The notes beneath the pieces were generated by a model. It did not search any database. It was not told where the DNA came from and was given only the letters and a program-made list of their open reading frames with translations. DNA of 36,947 bases from an uncultured Planctomycetaceae bacterium (GTDB lineage: Bacteria > Planctomycetota > Planctomycetia > Planctomycetales > Planctomycetaceae): positions 1 through 36,947 of the forward strand of contig CAIQIE010000392.1 of assembly GCA_903871805.1 (NCBI GenBank). The letters are read 5' to 3'. The stretch's first letter is position 1. Each line of letters opens with the position of its first letter. The translations under genes and the position numbers were made by a program. Positions 1 through 8,552 of the stretch are shown here, one piece after another.

Positions 1-1150
1 CGGCGTGTTTCATGGATTTGCCGGTGTCCGTGAAATAGCTGTAGACAACGTGAATGCGTGAATCTGCGGACTGTATCACGCAGGGGTAGTGATAGGAGCC
101 GGCGGGTTGATCTTCCAGATGGCGTGTGGCGGACCATGTGATGCCTTCATCTGTCGAGAGGCTGATGGCGAGTCGATTGCGGCCGGATGTTGTGTCGTTG
201 TACACCAGTGCCCAGTGTCCATTCTGCAGGCGAACGCCATCAAGGCCGGAGCCGGGGTTTGCCAATTCAGAACTGTAAACTGGTCCCCACGAGACTCCCT
301 CATCAGTCGACTCAGCAACACGAATTCGCTGGGTGAAGCCGTTTTCACGCATGTAGGCCACGAGAGTTCCGTTGTTTCGTCGGAGGACAGCAGGTTGAAT
401 TGCTCCGAAGCCCAGGAGCGGCTTTCCGGCAAACCAGGAGAGGCCCCCGTCATCACTGATCGCCATGATCGAGAGGGAGAATGTGTCGGTATAAAGCGGC
501 AGAAGAATTCGTCCGGAGGGAAGCACTGTGGGTTTGCAGCGAGGCTGCCAGCCAAGTCTCTGGTAGAGTTTCTGGCTGAGTTTCTCGCGAGCTTCGGAAA
601 TGGACTTCTGGCTGCTCTCCGGAAGGGCGGGCAGAGCAGCGACTTGTTGATCCAGGGCAGCGATAGCGGCTGTTGAAAAATCGTCAGGTTTCAGGAGGAG
701 AGTTTGATCGGAATCCCAGACAATTGGGCCATCATTCGTCGGTATTCTGCTGATTTTCGCGTGTGTCACACAGGATTCCCACGAGTTTGCGATAACGACG
801 GGCCAGAACAGAAACAGGTGTCCCTGGGAATTGGTCATGAGGGCGGTGTTGCAGTCCGGAAATCCAGGCGTATCGTGCATCAGAAAAGCCTCACTCCAGC
901 TCGTCGAGCCTTTCTTCAGACGGGCTCCCCAGACAGCGACGTCGTCGGCTGATCGCTCACCACTGCCGCGGTACCAGGACACCACAAGATCCCCGTTTTT
1001 CAGTTCAGCGATTCCTGGTGCATGATTGTGCTGGGGGTGTAGAGGAAACACAAGTTCGCTGGCGAATTCAGGCAGTTGCGAAACGGGCGTCTGGGCAGTC
1101 ACGACAGCAGGTGTCAGGAGCAGCAACAGCAGCAATCGTGCAATATTCAT
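1..1150 (-). CDS. Secreted exo-alpha-sialidase (BNR/Asp-box family), C-terminus cut by window edge
   Basis: Reading leftward from an ATG at 1150, the frame stays open to the window edge, giving 383 codons. The product begins with a signal peptide (hydrophobic leucine-rich segment at residues 5-19, then TAQT). The early segment GDLVVSWYRGSGER resembles the arginine-containing N-terminal strand of bacterial sialidases of the BNR_2 type. Three Asp boxes (SxDxGxxW) are visible: SDDGGLSW, STDEGVSW and STDEGITW, the turns of a six-bladed propeller. The visible end (VVYSYFTDTGKSMKH) resembles the last strand of such proteins, so probably only a short tail is missing. The family removes terminal sialic acids, but many planctomycete members have untested substrates. 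The protein is expected to be exported. It is transcribed divergently from the DUF1559 gene. Confidence 0.88.
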   Translation of the reverse strand, partial: MNIARLLLLLLLTPAVVTAQTPVSQLPEFASELVFPLHPQHNHAPGIAELKNGDLVVSWYRGSGERSADDVAVWGARLKKGSTSWSEAFLMHDTPGFPDCNTALMTNSQGHLFLFWPVVIANSWESCVTHAKISRIPTNDGPIVWDSDQTLLLKPDDFSTAAIAALDQQVAALPALPESSQKSISEAREKLSQKLYQRLGWQPRCKPTVLPSGRILLPLYTDTFSLSIMAISDDGGLSWFAGKPLLGFGAIQPAVLRRNNGTLVAYMRENGFTQRIRVAESTDEGVSWGPVYSSELANPGSGLDGVRLQNGHWALVYNDTTSGRNRLAISLSTDEGITWSATRHLEDQPAGSYHYPCVIQSADSRIHVVYSYFTDTGKSMKHA

Positions 1151-1198
1151 GAATGCTCTTTTCTACTTTGGAAGCTGGTTAGAGTATTCGACAATCTG

Positions 1199-1341
1199 TA
1201 TCAGCCTGTTGAAAATCGATCGTCATCCCCGGTCTGGTGGGAATCCATGGTCGGTATTCTCAAAAATCGCGGGATTCCTGCCTGCGTAAAAATGACGTGC
1301 CTGGGGCCGGCAAAGCAAGCCAAAATTTTCAGCAGGCTGGT
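1199..1341. repeat. Imperfect intergenic inverted repeat (MITE/REP-like remnant)
   Basis: Two nested inverted pairs lie between the sialidase and the DUF1559 gene. The outer pair is TCAGCCTGTTGAAAAT (1201-1216) against ATTTTCAGCAGGCTGG (1325-1340). The inner pair runs from CGTCATCCCC...GGGAATCC (1221-1246) to GGATTCC...AATGACG (1272-1297). The inner arms resemble the widely dispersed bacterial palindrome of the form CGTCATTCCCG...CGGGAATCC. No ORF lies inside. The identity as a mobile remnant is an inference. Confidence 0.55.
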
Positions 1342-1806
1342 TGGCCGGACGCCGGGGACTGGATTGGTTTTGCGAACCGCAAGCGCTGTACATGGGGAGT
1401 GCAGGGGACCGATTCCAGAGGACCCGTGTCTGGGATTCTGTGTGATTCCGTGAATGCTGTCTATGCAGCGGCGGGCCAGTACGGGCCGTGGACTGAGAAA
1501 GGCCTGGGGGAGGGGGCCATGGTTCTGATGCATCGTGATCAGTGAACGACAATCTGGACCATGTATCGCCACAGGGTCTCTTCGCTTTCCGAAAGCCTGC
1601 GGGATGAAAAATTTCCGCCAGGACTCTCCAGGAATCCCCCAGGGGAATCGGTTGCGCACCCAGCCCCAAATGTTTGGGATTGAAGAAAAATTTCGGCGAG
1701 TGTCTTTTTTTTTGCGACAGTCAAATCAACAATCACTGCCACCGGGTACTTCGCAGGAGAAGTTTCCCCTATTTTGATATTATCGCTTGTCATTCAGGAG
1801 ACTGGT
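1342..1806. other. Intergenic region upstream of the DUF1559 gene, no gene seen
   Basis: About 465 bases with no ORF that looks coding on either strand. It should hold the promoter of the DUF1559 gene. A GGAG-type ribosome-binding site (CAGGAG) sits a few bases before its ATG at 1807. One relaxed KOPS-like octamer (GGGGAGGG) is at 1507-1514. Confidence 0.4.
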
Positions 1807-2805
1807 ATGCGTCCCACTCGGCGTCATTCACAAGGCTTCACACTGATTGAGTTGCTGGTCGTGATTGCGATCATTGCAATTCTGGTTGCTCTGCTGCTGC
1901 CGGCTGTTCAGCAGGCACGAGAAGCGGCACGTCGGACACAGTGCAAGAACAATTTGAAGCAGATTGCGCTGGCCGTACATAATTATCACGATACAGCAGA
2001 CATGTTTCCCCCCGGATACATTGCAGCCCCGCCGAACCAGTCAACTCGGTCCCTGTACACGATGATTCTTCCCTACATCGAGCAGGCCAACCTTTACCAG
2101 CAGATCGACACCGCAATTCCGATGTTCAATGGCCCGACCGGCTATGACGCGGTCAAGCAGGCACAGAATGTGGCTGCGGCTGCGACGGTGATACCGGCAT
2201 TTCTGTGTCCTTCAAGCCCAGGTCCAACGACGGATGATTATTTGTATCCGGCGGGTGCCTTTGGTGGTGGCTTTCCGGCAGCGAACTGCACATGGAAGGG
2301 CGGTCGAACGGACTACGGCGGGACGACGGGGATTCGCGGGACATTCGCCAACCTTGCGTACAACAACAATGCTGGTGCCGACCGCGAAGGCGTCTTTGTG
2401 GCAGCGGGACTTGGGGGAGGTACCAGTAAGATGCGCGATTTGACAGATGGGACATCCAACACGTTTTTGATGGGTGAACGTACCGGCGGAGTTAAGATTT
2501 ACTACAAGAGCAATCCAGCCGTTGGTTTGCCGGCGATTCTGGGGCAGACAAATGGTGGATCATGGCCAGATGCACTCGTCTTCGAAAACTGGCTGCAGGG
2601 TTCGCTGTACGATGGTACAGGCAACGGTGGTCCATGTGCGATGTGTACCAATATGCGAGGCAATGGTTTCCACAGTTTTCACACAGGTGGCTGCCAGTTT
2701 GCAATGTGTGATGGCTCGGTGAGGTTTGTCAGCGAAAACATTTCGCAGTCCACCTTTGCGGCTCTGGTCACTCGCAAGAAGGGCGAAATTGTCGGCGACT
2801 TCTGA
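1807..2805 (+). CDS. DUF1559 domain protein with type IV pilin-like N-terminus
   Basis: A 332-aa protein of the planctomycete DUF1559 (SBP_bac_10) family. The N-terminus carries a prepilin peptidase site: G10 then FTLIE with the conserved Glu at +5 (E15), and a hydrophobic helix through residue 33. It continues into the family signature [12 protein letters not shown]...NNLKQ and HNYHD. The C-terminal signature is also present (FHTGG...[15 protein letters not shown]). ATG 1807 is chosen over the upstream GTG/ATT frame because it has CAGGAG just upstream and places the pilin signal at the start. Such proteins occur in large numbers in planctomycetes and are thought to be pseudopilin-like cell-surface proteins; their role is unknown. 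It is followed by a strong terminator and then the small lipoprotein that often accompanies this family. Confidence 0.93.
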   Translation: MRPTRRHSQGFTLIELLVVIAIIAILVALLLPAVQQAREAARRTQCKNNLKQIALAVHNYHDTADMFPPGYIAAPPNQSTRSLYTMILPYIEQANLYQQIDTAIPMFNGPTGYDAVKQAQNVAAAATVIPAFLCPSSPGPTTDDYLYPAGAFGGGFPAANCTWKGGRTDYGGTTGIRGTFANLAYNNNAGADREGVFVAAGLGGGTSKMRDLTDGTSNTFLMGERTGGVKIYYKSNPAVGLPAILGQTNGGSWPDALVFENWLQGSLYDGTGNGGPCAMCTNMRGNGFHSFHTGGCQFAMCDGSVRFVSENISQSTFAALVTRKKGEIVGDF

Positions 2806-2857
2806 GCATTTGCGGGGAGTACGGGCAGAAGCTTAGCAGGACAATCTGCGTCAGCAC

Positions 2858-2893
2858 AATTCGCGGTCTGTCACCAGGCCGCGAATTTCTTTT
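2858..2893 (+). terminator. Rho-independent terminator after the DUF1559 gene
   Basis: A 13-bp stem, AATTCGCGGTCTG (2858-2870) with CAGGCCGCGAATT (2875-2887) and one G-T wobble. The loop is TCAC and the stem is followed by TCTTTTT. It lies 53 bases after the stop codon, so it separates the DUF1559 gene from the lipoprotein gene or attenuates read-through. Confidence 0.9.
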
Positions 2894-2948
2894 TACAGTT
2901 TTGTTTTCGCAGGTTTTATCACGTTTTTTGCCAATGGACGATGGGGTT

Positions 2949-3389
2949 ATGAAAGTCACAATGCAAACGTTTTTCGCAATGGCATTATTGGTACTGATCA
3001 TGGGATGCGGTGGTTCGGATGCCAATCGCAAGGCGACTTTTCCGGTGAAGGGGAAGGTGACTGTCGACGGCAAAGCACCGGGTTCCGGAATTCAGATCGA
3101 ATGTCATCCTGTCGCAGGTCTGGACACACAGAATCCAACGGTATCACGAACCGAGTGCGATGCCGAGGGGAGTTTTAGTATTTCGACCTATACGGCTGGT
3201 GATGGCGTGCCAGCAGGAGATTATATACTGACATTTGTGTGGCAGGAATTTAATATTATGTCACGAAATTATGGTGGTCCAGACAAATTGAAAGGGCGTT
3301 ATGCCGATGCGGCGAAGTCGACGATAAAGGTGACCGTAAAGAGTGAGGGCGAGACCGATCTGGGCGAGATCGCTCTGGTTACCAAATGA
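2949..3389 (+). CDS. Small lipoprotein with carboxypeptidase-regulatory-like fold
   Basis: A 146-aa predicted lipoprotein. Start ATG 2949 gives MKVTMQTF followed by a hydrophobic stretch and a lipobox (IMGC, Cys20), so it should be lipidated and envelope-anchored. The frame extends upstream to a TTG at 2901, but that would bury the signal peptide. The mature part begins with ATFPVKGKVTVDGKAP, the opening of the carboxypeptidase regulatory-like/transthyretin-like beta-sandwich seen in many small planctomycete lipoproteins encoded beside DUF1559 genes. Later strands (GDYILTFVWQ, STIKVTVKSEGETDLGEIAL) fit the same fold. No catalytic motif is visible. The position after a DUF1559 gene suggests a shared surface role, which is inferred from genome context only. 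Confidence 0.85.
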   Translation: MKVTMQTFFAMALLVLIMGCGGSDANRKATFPVKGKVTVDGKAPGSGIQIECHPVAGLDTQNPTVSRTECDAEGSFSISTYTAGDGVPAGDYILTFVWQEFNIMSRNYGGPDKLKGRYADAAKSTIKVTVKSEGETDLGEIALVTK

Positions 3390-3459
3390 CGACAGAGTGT
3401 GCTGTTTCGATATTGCTGATGATTTGTTTTGCGTTTTCTGATTTGTACAGGAAAGTTCT

Positions 3460-4803
3460 ATGTTGTTCCGAAGTGTGCGTCTGTTGGCGTTGATGTTTTC
3501 GCTCTGCGTTTGCTGCTGTTTTCAGACGACCGCTGCAGCGGACGAGGTAACGACGACTTCTGAGATTCCTCAGGAGATCTTTCAGTTTATGGAGAGGGCA
3601 GAGCCTGACTTTGGCTGGAAGAAGCTGGACACGGTGGAGGCTGCTGGAAATCGGGTCCATCGGCTGGAATTGACTTCGCAGAAGTGGCAAAACATCGTCT
3701 GGAAGCACGCGCTGATTGTGTATGAGCCGAAGCAGCTGGTTCATAAAGAGCACATGCTGTTGTTTGTTACAGGGGGCAGCATTGGAAAAGTGCCTCAGGG
3801 AAAAGATCTGGCGATGGGTATCGCTCTGGCGAACGCCTGCGGAGCCCGGGTGGCGACTCTACATCAGGTTCCCAATCAGCCGTTGATGGGAGACAGGGTC
3901 GAGGACGACTTGATCACGGAAACGTGGTTACGGTATCTGGAATCAGGAGACGCGAGCTGGCCGCTGCTGTTTCCGATGGCCAAGAGTGCGGTCAAGGCGA
4001 TGGATGCGCTGCAGGAATTCTGCAAATCAGAGTTCGAGCAGCCAGTGGGATCGTTTGTGATCAGTGGTGCATCAAAGCGGGGCTGGACGAGCTGGCTCAC
4101 GCCGGTTGTCGACAAGCGAATCGTCGCCACGGCCCCGATTGTGATTGACGTGCTGAATTTCCCGGCTCAGATGAATCATCAGAAGAAGACCTGGGGATTC
4201 TACAGCGAGCAAATTGAGGACTACACAAACAAGGGACTGGTGCGCGAGGACGGAATTGCCCGGGAAGGCCGGGAAGCACAGCTTTGGCGAATGATGGACC
4301 CGTATACCTACAGGTCTCGTCTGGACCTGCCCAAGTTGATTGTTGTCGGGGCGAACGACCGGTACTGGACCGTGGATGCTATGAATCAGTACTGGGACGA
4401 TCTGTCCGGTCTGAAGCATATTCACCGAGCGCCGAATGCGGGGCATGGTCTGGATGATGGTCGGGACTACGCGTTGGGAACAATTGCCGTATTTTTCCGA
4501 CACACGGCCAATGGAAAAGAATTACCGGAGTTTTCCTGGGAGCCTCGGGTGACAGAAGCGAAGGTTGGACTGAGTATGAAACCATCGGGGACACCGCTGG
4601 CGGTGCGTCTCTGGACTGCTCGCTCGGAGTCAAATGATTTTCGTGAATCCAAATGGACGTCGGAAGACATCTCGGGCAGTGCAGGGCAGTACGAAGCGGC
4701 GGCTGCGAAGACGGGGGCGGAACGCGTCGCAGTCTTTGGTGAAGCCCAGTATGAATATGAAGGGCTGAAGTATTCCCTGTCGACACTGGTCTTCTGGAAA
4801 TAG
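3460..4803 (+). CDS. PhoPQ-activated pathogenicity-related family protein (alpha/beta hydrolase-like, secreted)
   Basis: A 447-aa protein of the PhoPQ_related family (PqaA of Salmonella, AprA of Dictyostelium). It starts at ATG 3460 behind an AGGAAAG ribosome-binding site, and a signal peptide covers residues 1-27 (cleavage near TAAA/DE). The diagnostic block is GASKRGWTSWL, with Ser205 at the nucleophile position of the family's hydrolase fold. It is followed by KRIVATAPIVIDVLNF, a later acid position (VVGANDRYW) and a histidine block (PNAGHGLDDG). These fit a serine hydrolase fold, but no substrate is firmly known for the family. A carbohydrate-binding-like beta-rich tail follows residue 350. 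It is probably a single transcription unit, since a strong terminator follows directly. Confidence 0.92.
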   Translation: MLFRSVRLLALMFSLCVCCCFQTTAAADEVTTTSEIPQEIFQFMERAEPDFGWKKLDTVEAAGNRVHRLELTSQKWQNIVWKHALIVYEPKQLVHKEHMLLFVTGGSIGKVPQGKDLAMGIALANACGARVATLHQVPNQPLMGDRVEDDLITETWLRYLESGDASWPLLFPMAKSAVKAMDALQEFCKSEFEQPVGSFVISGASKRGWTSWLTPVVDKRIVATAPIVIDVLNFPAQMNHQKKTWGFYSEQIEDYTNKGLVREDGIAREGREAQLWRMMDPYTYRSRLDLPKLIVVGANDRYWTVDAMNQYWDDLSGLKHIHRAPNAGHGLDDGRDYALGTIAVFFRHTANGKELPEFSWEPRVTEAKVGLSMKPSGTPLAVRLWTARSESNDFRESKWTSEDISGSAGQYEAAAAKTGAERVAVFGEAQYEYEGLKYSLSTLVFWK

Positions 4804-4831
4804 GGATAGTCCGAAATCAGTTTGCGATAGC

Positions 4832-4867
4832 AAAGCCCGGCTGGACAGATTCCAGCCGGGCTTTTTT
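4832..4867 (+). terminator. Rho-independent terminator
   Basis: A stem of AAAGCCCGGCTGG (4832-4844) and CCAGCCGGGCTTT (4852-4864) around the loop ACAGATT, ending in a T6 run. It starts about 29 bases after the stop of the PhoPQ-related gene. Canonical form. Confidence 0.95.
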
Positions 4868-5161
4868 GTTGGTGGGGAACCGCGGTGATTGAGAATCAGC
4901 GGAGAATGTGAGCAACGCAGCCGGGTGAGTCGTGGGGCATTGAGTGTTGGCGATGAGTGACAGGTGCACTGGGGCAAGGAGATTGCGGAAACGGGAACGA
5001 CCATAGAAATCGTGGCTGGTGGGAAAATCCTGTCATCCTGCATGTTGGGGCCCGGAAGACTGCTAATTTGCAGAGGAATCCGTCAGACTCCGGTCAGCAG
5101 CCATGATGTGAGACTGTTGTGGCATCCGGAATAGAGTCGGTGACTGACGGTCTAAGTGAAG

Positions 5162-5169
5162 GGGCAGGG
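5162..5169 (+). other. KOPS-like octamer GGGCAGGG pointing toward dif
   Basis: Exact GGGCAGGG on the + strand, left of the dif-like site. It matches the E. coli FtsK-orienting polar sequence GGGNAGGG. It overlaps the ribosome-binding region of the protease gene, so it may be coincidental on its own. See the finding on polarity. Confidence 0.45.
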
Positions 5170-5178
5170 GGGATCACG

Positions 5179-6885
5179 ATGAGAATCAGGTGGGCGATTT
5201 TGGGCGTGCTGATCCTGCAGTGCATTCCCGCGGGGGCTCAGCAGTCTCTTTCAGAACGGGAACGGGCGCGGGTTGAGACGATTCAGCGAATTTCCCCCTC
5301 TGTTGTGTGTGTGATGTCCAGCAGCGGGGATGGCGGGGGATCGGGAGTTCTGATTTCGGCAGACGGGCTGTGTATCAGCAACTACCATGTGACCTCGGGA
5401 TCCGGAAACTTCATGAAGTGCGGATTGAACGATGGCCGTGTCTATGATGCTGTCATTATGGGGATTGATCCGACTGGTGACGTGGCCCTGATTCAGTTGC
5501 TGGGGCGGACGGACTTTTCGTTTGCCCGGGCTGGCAACAGTGACTTTGTCAAAACGGGTGACGAAGTGATGGCCCTTGGAAATCCGTTTCTGCTGGCTTC
5601 CGATTTTTCGCCTACGGTGACGTATGGAATTGTCAGTGGTGTGCATCGGTATCAGTATCCGGCCAACACATTTCTGGAGTACACAGACTGTATACAGATC
5701 GATGCGTCGATCAACCCAGGCAACTCGGGTGGCCCGTTGTTTGATATATCCGGGACGTGGATCGGGATTAACGGCCGGGCGTCGTTTGAAAAGCGTGGCC
5801 GGGTGAATTCCGGGGCTGCCTATGCGATTTCCGTGAATCAGGTGCTGCGTTTTGTGGATCATCTCAGGGCAGGGCTGATCGTAGATCACGGGCGGACGGA
5901 GTTTACCGTGGAAACCTCGGACGCGGATGAGGTGCGGATCAGTCAGGTTTCTGAGTTGTCGGAAGCATGGAGGCGTGGACTTCGCCCTGGTGCGGTGCTG
6001 CTATCCTTCGCCGGGCGTCAGCTGACGTCTGCCAATGAATTTCAGAACATTCTGGGAACATTTCCTGAGGGCACACGTCTGCCATTTTCCTGGCGTGATG
6101 ACGGCGGAGTGCATTCAGCAACGGTGAGGCTGGGCCCCCTGCACTCTTTTCAGAAGGCACCAGAGTTGCCGGCAGAGCGTCGCCCTCCCCGTCCTGACCA
6201 GGAGCAGCCGGATTCTGGTGAAACGCCTGCCGTTGCCGAGGACGAGTTGCCGGAAGAGATCCGAAAGCTTTTTGTGGAGAAAGACGGGTTTTGCAATTTT
6301 TACTTTAATGAGCAGCAGCGTTTAAAGCGGATCAAACCGCTCCGGGTGCGGACAGAATCTGTTGGATCGCCGGAGGCAACGTGGAAGGTTCGTTTTGAGA
6401 TGGAGGGGACAACTCCGGCGGTTACCGGCGAACTGGCGATTGGCCCAAAAACCATCGGCATGAAACTGGGTGATACAGCCTGGCTGCAGCAGGTCGGTGA
6501 TCCGAAGGCTGAGGAAGAACCTCCGGGGATGGCGGGGCTGCTGATTGCCATGAACCAGTTGCGTCGGCTGTTTAGCGCCGACACGGCAGCATTTGGGGAG
6601 ATAACAGCCTTCGGTTCGACGGTGCATTTGCCGCTGGCCAGGGAGCTGCAAATCCTGCTCAGCCGTGAGGGGATCAGAACTGGCCGATGGTATTTTGAGG
6701 AAGAAGAAGTCCTTCCGGTTGCGCTGGACCTGGAATATGAAACCGGAATCGACGAGGTCCGATTGGTGTTTGAAAACTGGAAAGACTGGTCCGGTGTGGT
6801 GTTTCCGGAGCGGATCGGCATTGTGAATTCCACAACAGAAGAAATCTCCTGGCTGCGAGTATCTGATGCCGTCCGGCAGGACTGA
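5179..6885 (+). CDS. Secreted trypsin-like (HtrA/DegP-type) serine protease with PDZ and a C-terminal domain of unknown function
   Basis: A 568-aa S1C-type protease. ATG 5179 is preferred to the earlier TTG/GTG because a G6 purine run lies six bases upstream and the protein then starts with a signal peptide (MRIRWAILGVLILQ...AGA/QQ). The catalytic triad is intact: His70 in SNYHVTS, Asp101 in PTGDVAL, and Ser183 in NPGNSGGPLFD. Residues 238-325 form a PDZ-like domain (RGLRPGAVLLSF). Residues about 345-568 form an extra region rich in E/P then beta strands, which I do not recognise. It should act in the periplasm or paryphoplasm in protein quality control or regulated proteolysis. The next gene encodes a related but catalytically altered protein 146 bases downstream, probably in the same operon. 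Confidence 0.93.
   Translation: MRIRWAILGVLILQCIPAGAQQSLSERERARVETIQRISPSVVCVMSSSGDGGGSGVLISADGLCISNYHVTSGSGNFMKCGLNDGRVYDAVIMGIDPTGDVALIQLLGRTDFSFARAGNSDFVKTGDEVMALGNPFLLASDFSPTVTYGIVSGVHRYQYPANTFLEYTDCIQIDASINPGNSGGPLFDISGTWIGINGRASFEKRGRVNSGAAYAISVNQVLRFVDHLRAGLIVDHGRTEFTVETSDADEVRISQVSELSEAWRRGLRPGAVLLSFAGRQLTSANEFQNILGTFPEGTRLPFSWRDDGGVHSATVRLGPLHSFQKAPELPAERRPPRPDQEQPDSGETPAVAEDELPEEIRKLFVEKDGFCNFYFNEQQRLKRIKPLRVRTESVGSPEATWKVRFEMEGTTPAVTGELAIGPKTIGMKLGDTAWLQQVGDPKAEEEPPGMAGLLIAMNQLRRLFSADTAAFGEITAFGSTVHLPLARELQILLSREGIRTGRWYFEEEEVLPVALDLEYETGIDEVRLVFENWKDWSGVVFPERIGIVNSTTEEISWLRVSDAVRQD
5867..5874 (+). other. KOPS-like octamer GGGCAGGG nearest to dif on the left
   Basis: Exact GGGCAGGG on the + strand inside the protease gene, oriented toward the dif-like site 2.4 kb away. 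It is part of the polarised set described in the findings. Confidence 0.45.
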
Positions 6886-7031
6886 CACGAGCGGATATCA
6901 AGGGGACATTGGCCAGAAGTTCCTCTGAATCATGTGCAGACGAGAGGCCAGTTCGGTGGCTCCTGAGCGGAGAACCGGGTTCAGAGCGGCGAGGGCAACC
7001 GGGGGGCCTGAAAGTGAATGGAGAGCAGACA

Positions 7032-8069
7032 ATGAGCAGAATTCAGGCGTGTGTATTTTTGATGCTGAGTGCCTGTTTGAGTGACGTCGTCCATGGGCAG
7101 TCGGTCTCTGAAAAGATCCCTGCTGATCCGCAGGCGGTGATTGTGAAGCTGTTTGGAGCTGGCGTCGGGAACCTCGATTCCTATGGTACGGGAGTTCTGG
7201 TTTCAAAGGCGGGGCACGTGATCACCGTCGCGAATCACCTGGTCAGTACCGGATTTTTAACGGCAGTCACGCTGGATGGGCGTCGATTCTCGGCCGAGAC
7301 GATTGCGACAAGTACTGAGTTTGACCTTGCGTTGCTGAAGTTGAAAACAGACGGTGACGAAGAGTTTCCGTTTATGGATCCAGCCCTGGCGAAGGACGTG
7401 GCCCCGGGAACCCCGATTTTGGCGTATAGCAATATGTTCCGGGTCGCTGTTGGAAATGAGCCTGTGTCGGTGGTGCATGGCGTGATTTCGGCATCGATTC
7501 CCCTTGAAGCAACTCAGGGCCGCTGGAAGTTCCCGGTTAAAAGTCCGGTCTGGCTGATTGACGCCATCACCAATAACTCGGGGGCAGCCGGAGGCCTGTT
7601 GACGGACGAGTCGGGAGCACCGATTGGTCTGATTGGTCGTGAGATTCGGCAGGCGTCAAGTCGCACATGGGTCAACTATGCGGTTCCCATGACAGTGCTG
7701 AAGCCAGTGATCGCGGGGATGCTGGAGGGGCGCAAGCTGGAGACCCGGCCGCGGGATGCAGATCTGACGGCGATGCTGACAGACCAGGAAATGACAACGC
7801 GATACGGACTGACGCTGCTTCCGAGCGTTATCGAGCGGACGCCCGCTTATGTGGACGCGGTCGTTCCGGAATCGCCGGCTGGGCGAGCTGGTTTTCGCCG
7901 GGGTGACCTGATCCTGCTGATCGGGGATTCGGTGATCACGAGTGTGACGGACGTCCAAAAGCGGATGGCCGAATACCGTCCCGGGCAGAAAATGTCGTTC
8001 ACTGTGGACCGTGACAAAGAGTTAATTGCGCTGGACCTGACGGCAGGGCAAGGCGGCAATGGGCGATGA
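7032..8069 (+). CDS. Secreted trypsin-like PDZ protein, probable pseudoprotease (catalytic Ser replaced by Ala)
   Basis: A 345-aa HtrA-like protein. ATG 7032 follows a GGAGAG site and gives a signal peptide (residues 1-22, ending VVHG/QS). The fold matches S1C proteases: GTGVLVSKAGHVITVANHL with His69 and STEFDLALLKL with Asp98. At the nucleophile, where homologues read GNSGGPL, this protein reads GAAGGLL, so the Ser is Ala186. The nearest serine (Ser183) is three residues too early to replace it without rearrangement. Residues about 255-340 form a PDZ domain (SPAGRAGFRRGDLILLIGD). It follows the intact protease by 146 bases on the same strand. A regulatory or substrate-presenting partner is a reasonable inference; direct proteolysis is unlikely. 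Confidence 0.88.
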   Translation: MSRIQACVFLMLSACLSDVVHGQSVSEKIPADPQAVIVKLFGAGVGNLDSYGTGVLVSKAGHVITVANHLVSTGFLTAVTLDGRRFSAETIATSTEFDLALLKLKTDGDEEFPFMDPALAKDVAPGTPILAYSNMFRVAVGNEPVSVVHGVISASIPLEATQGRWKFPVKSPVWLIDAITNNSGAAGGLLTDESGAPIGLIGREIRQASSRTWVNYAVPMTVLKPVIAGMLEGRKLETRPRDADLTAMLTDQEMTTRYGLTLLPSVIERTPAYVDAVVPESPAGRAGFRRGDLILLIGDSVITSVTDVQKRMAEYRPGQKMSFTVDRDKELIALDLTAGQGGNGR

Positions 8070-8552
8070 CGTGGCTGGTGCGGGAATGAGTTTCGGAGAA
8101 GCCAGCCTTCGGGGATTCACCGCAGCCAATTTTGCGGCGGTGGAAATGTTGAGTTGGCTGGCGGGCGTTCTGCTGTCGAGGGGCGAGTCCGAATCACGGC
8201 AGAGAGGCTTCTGGTGAGCGGGCCTGGCGGAGCCTGCTGAGACCCCGCGAATTGGCGTCTGTGTGACGAGTCCGGGAAAAATCGCGGGCTGTTTTTGGGT
8301 ACCCCCAACGTCCGATAATGTCCGTTATGTTAAGTTAATCTCAAAAATCGCCGTAAATTCGGGGGCCTGTTTGGACGATTGCCCAATTTCTGCAGAGGCC
8401 GAGACGGTATCTGGCTGATTCGTTGCACCTGCATCGGCATGACTGAAAGCCGCCATTGCGAAGGAGCATTTGAAAGTCAGGTGGTCTCGTCGCGAACTCA
8501 TTTGTCTTTCCCCGAATCACGGGCTTTTACAAGGACAGAAATCCGGCCGATT
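8070..8552. other. Convergent intergenic region containing the dif-like site
   Basis: About 480 bases between the 3' ends of two converging genes, with no ORF that looks coding. It contains a GC-rich first half, a small palindrome TTGGGTACCCCCAA directly beside the dif-like site (about 8294-8307), and the dif-like site itself. No strong terminator was found for either flanking gene. Confidence 0.5.
8308..8335 (+). other. Candidate dif site (XerC/XerD chromosome-dimer resolution site)
   Basis: The 28 bases have dif architecture: left 11-bp arm ACGTCCGATAA, 6-bp centre TGTCCG, right 11-bp arm TTATGTTAAGT. The right arm matches the E. coli XerD arm TTATGTTAAAT at 10 of 11 positions. The left arm ends in the conserved ATAA of the XerC arm, and the centre begins TGT as in E. 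coli dif. The site lies in a non-coding convergent region where gene direction switches from rightward to leftward, as expected at a replication terminus. Polarised GGGCAGGG octamers point to it from both sides. Recognition is by motif only. Confidence 0.8.

Noticed and set aside
89..676. Rightward ORF in the first 700 bases
   Set aside because: It lies opposite the sialidase frame, which has a signal peptide and three Asp boxes. The + strand frames are shadows.
6183..6190. GGGGAGGG on the - strand left of dif, opposite to the KOPS polarity
   Set aside because: This relaxed motif does not match the exact octamer used. It is noted as a counterexample so that the polarity claim is not overstated.
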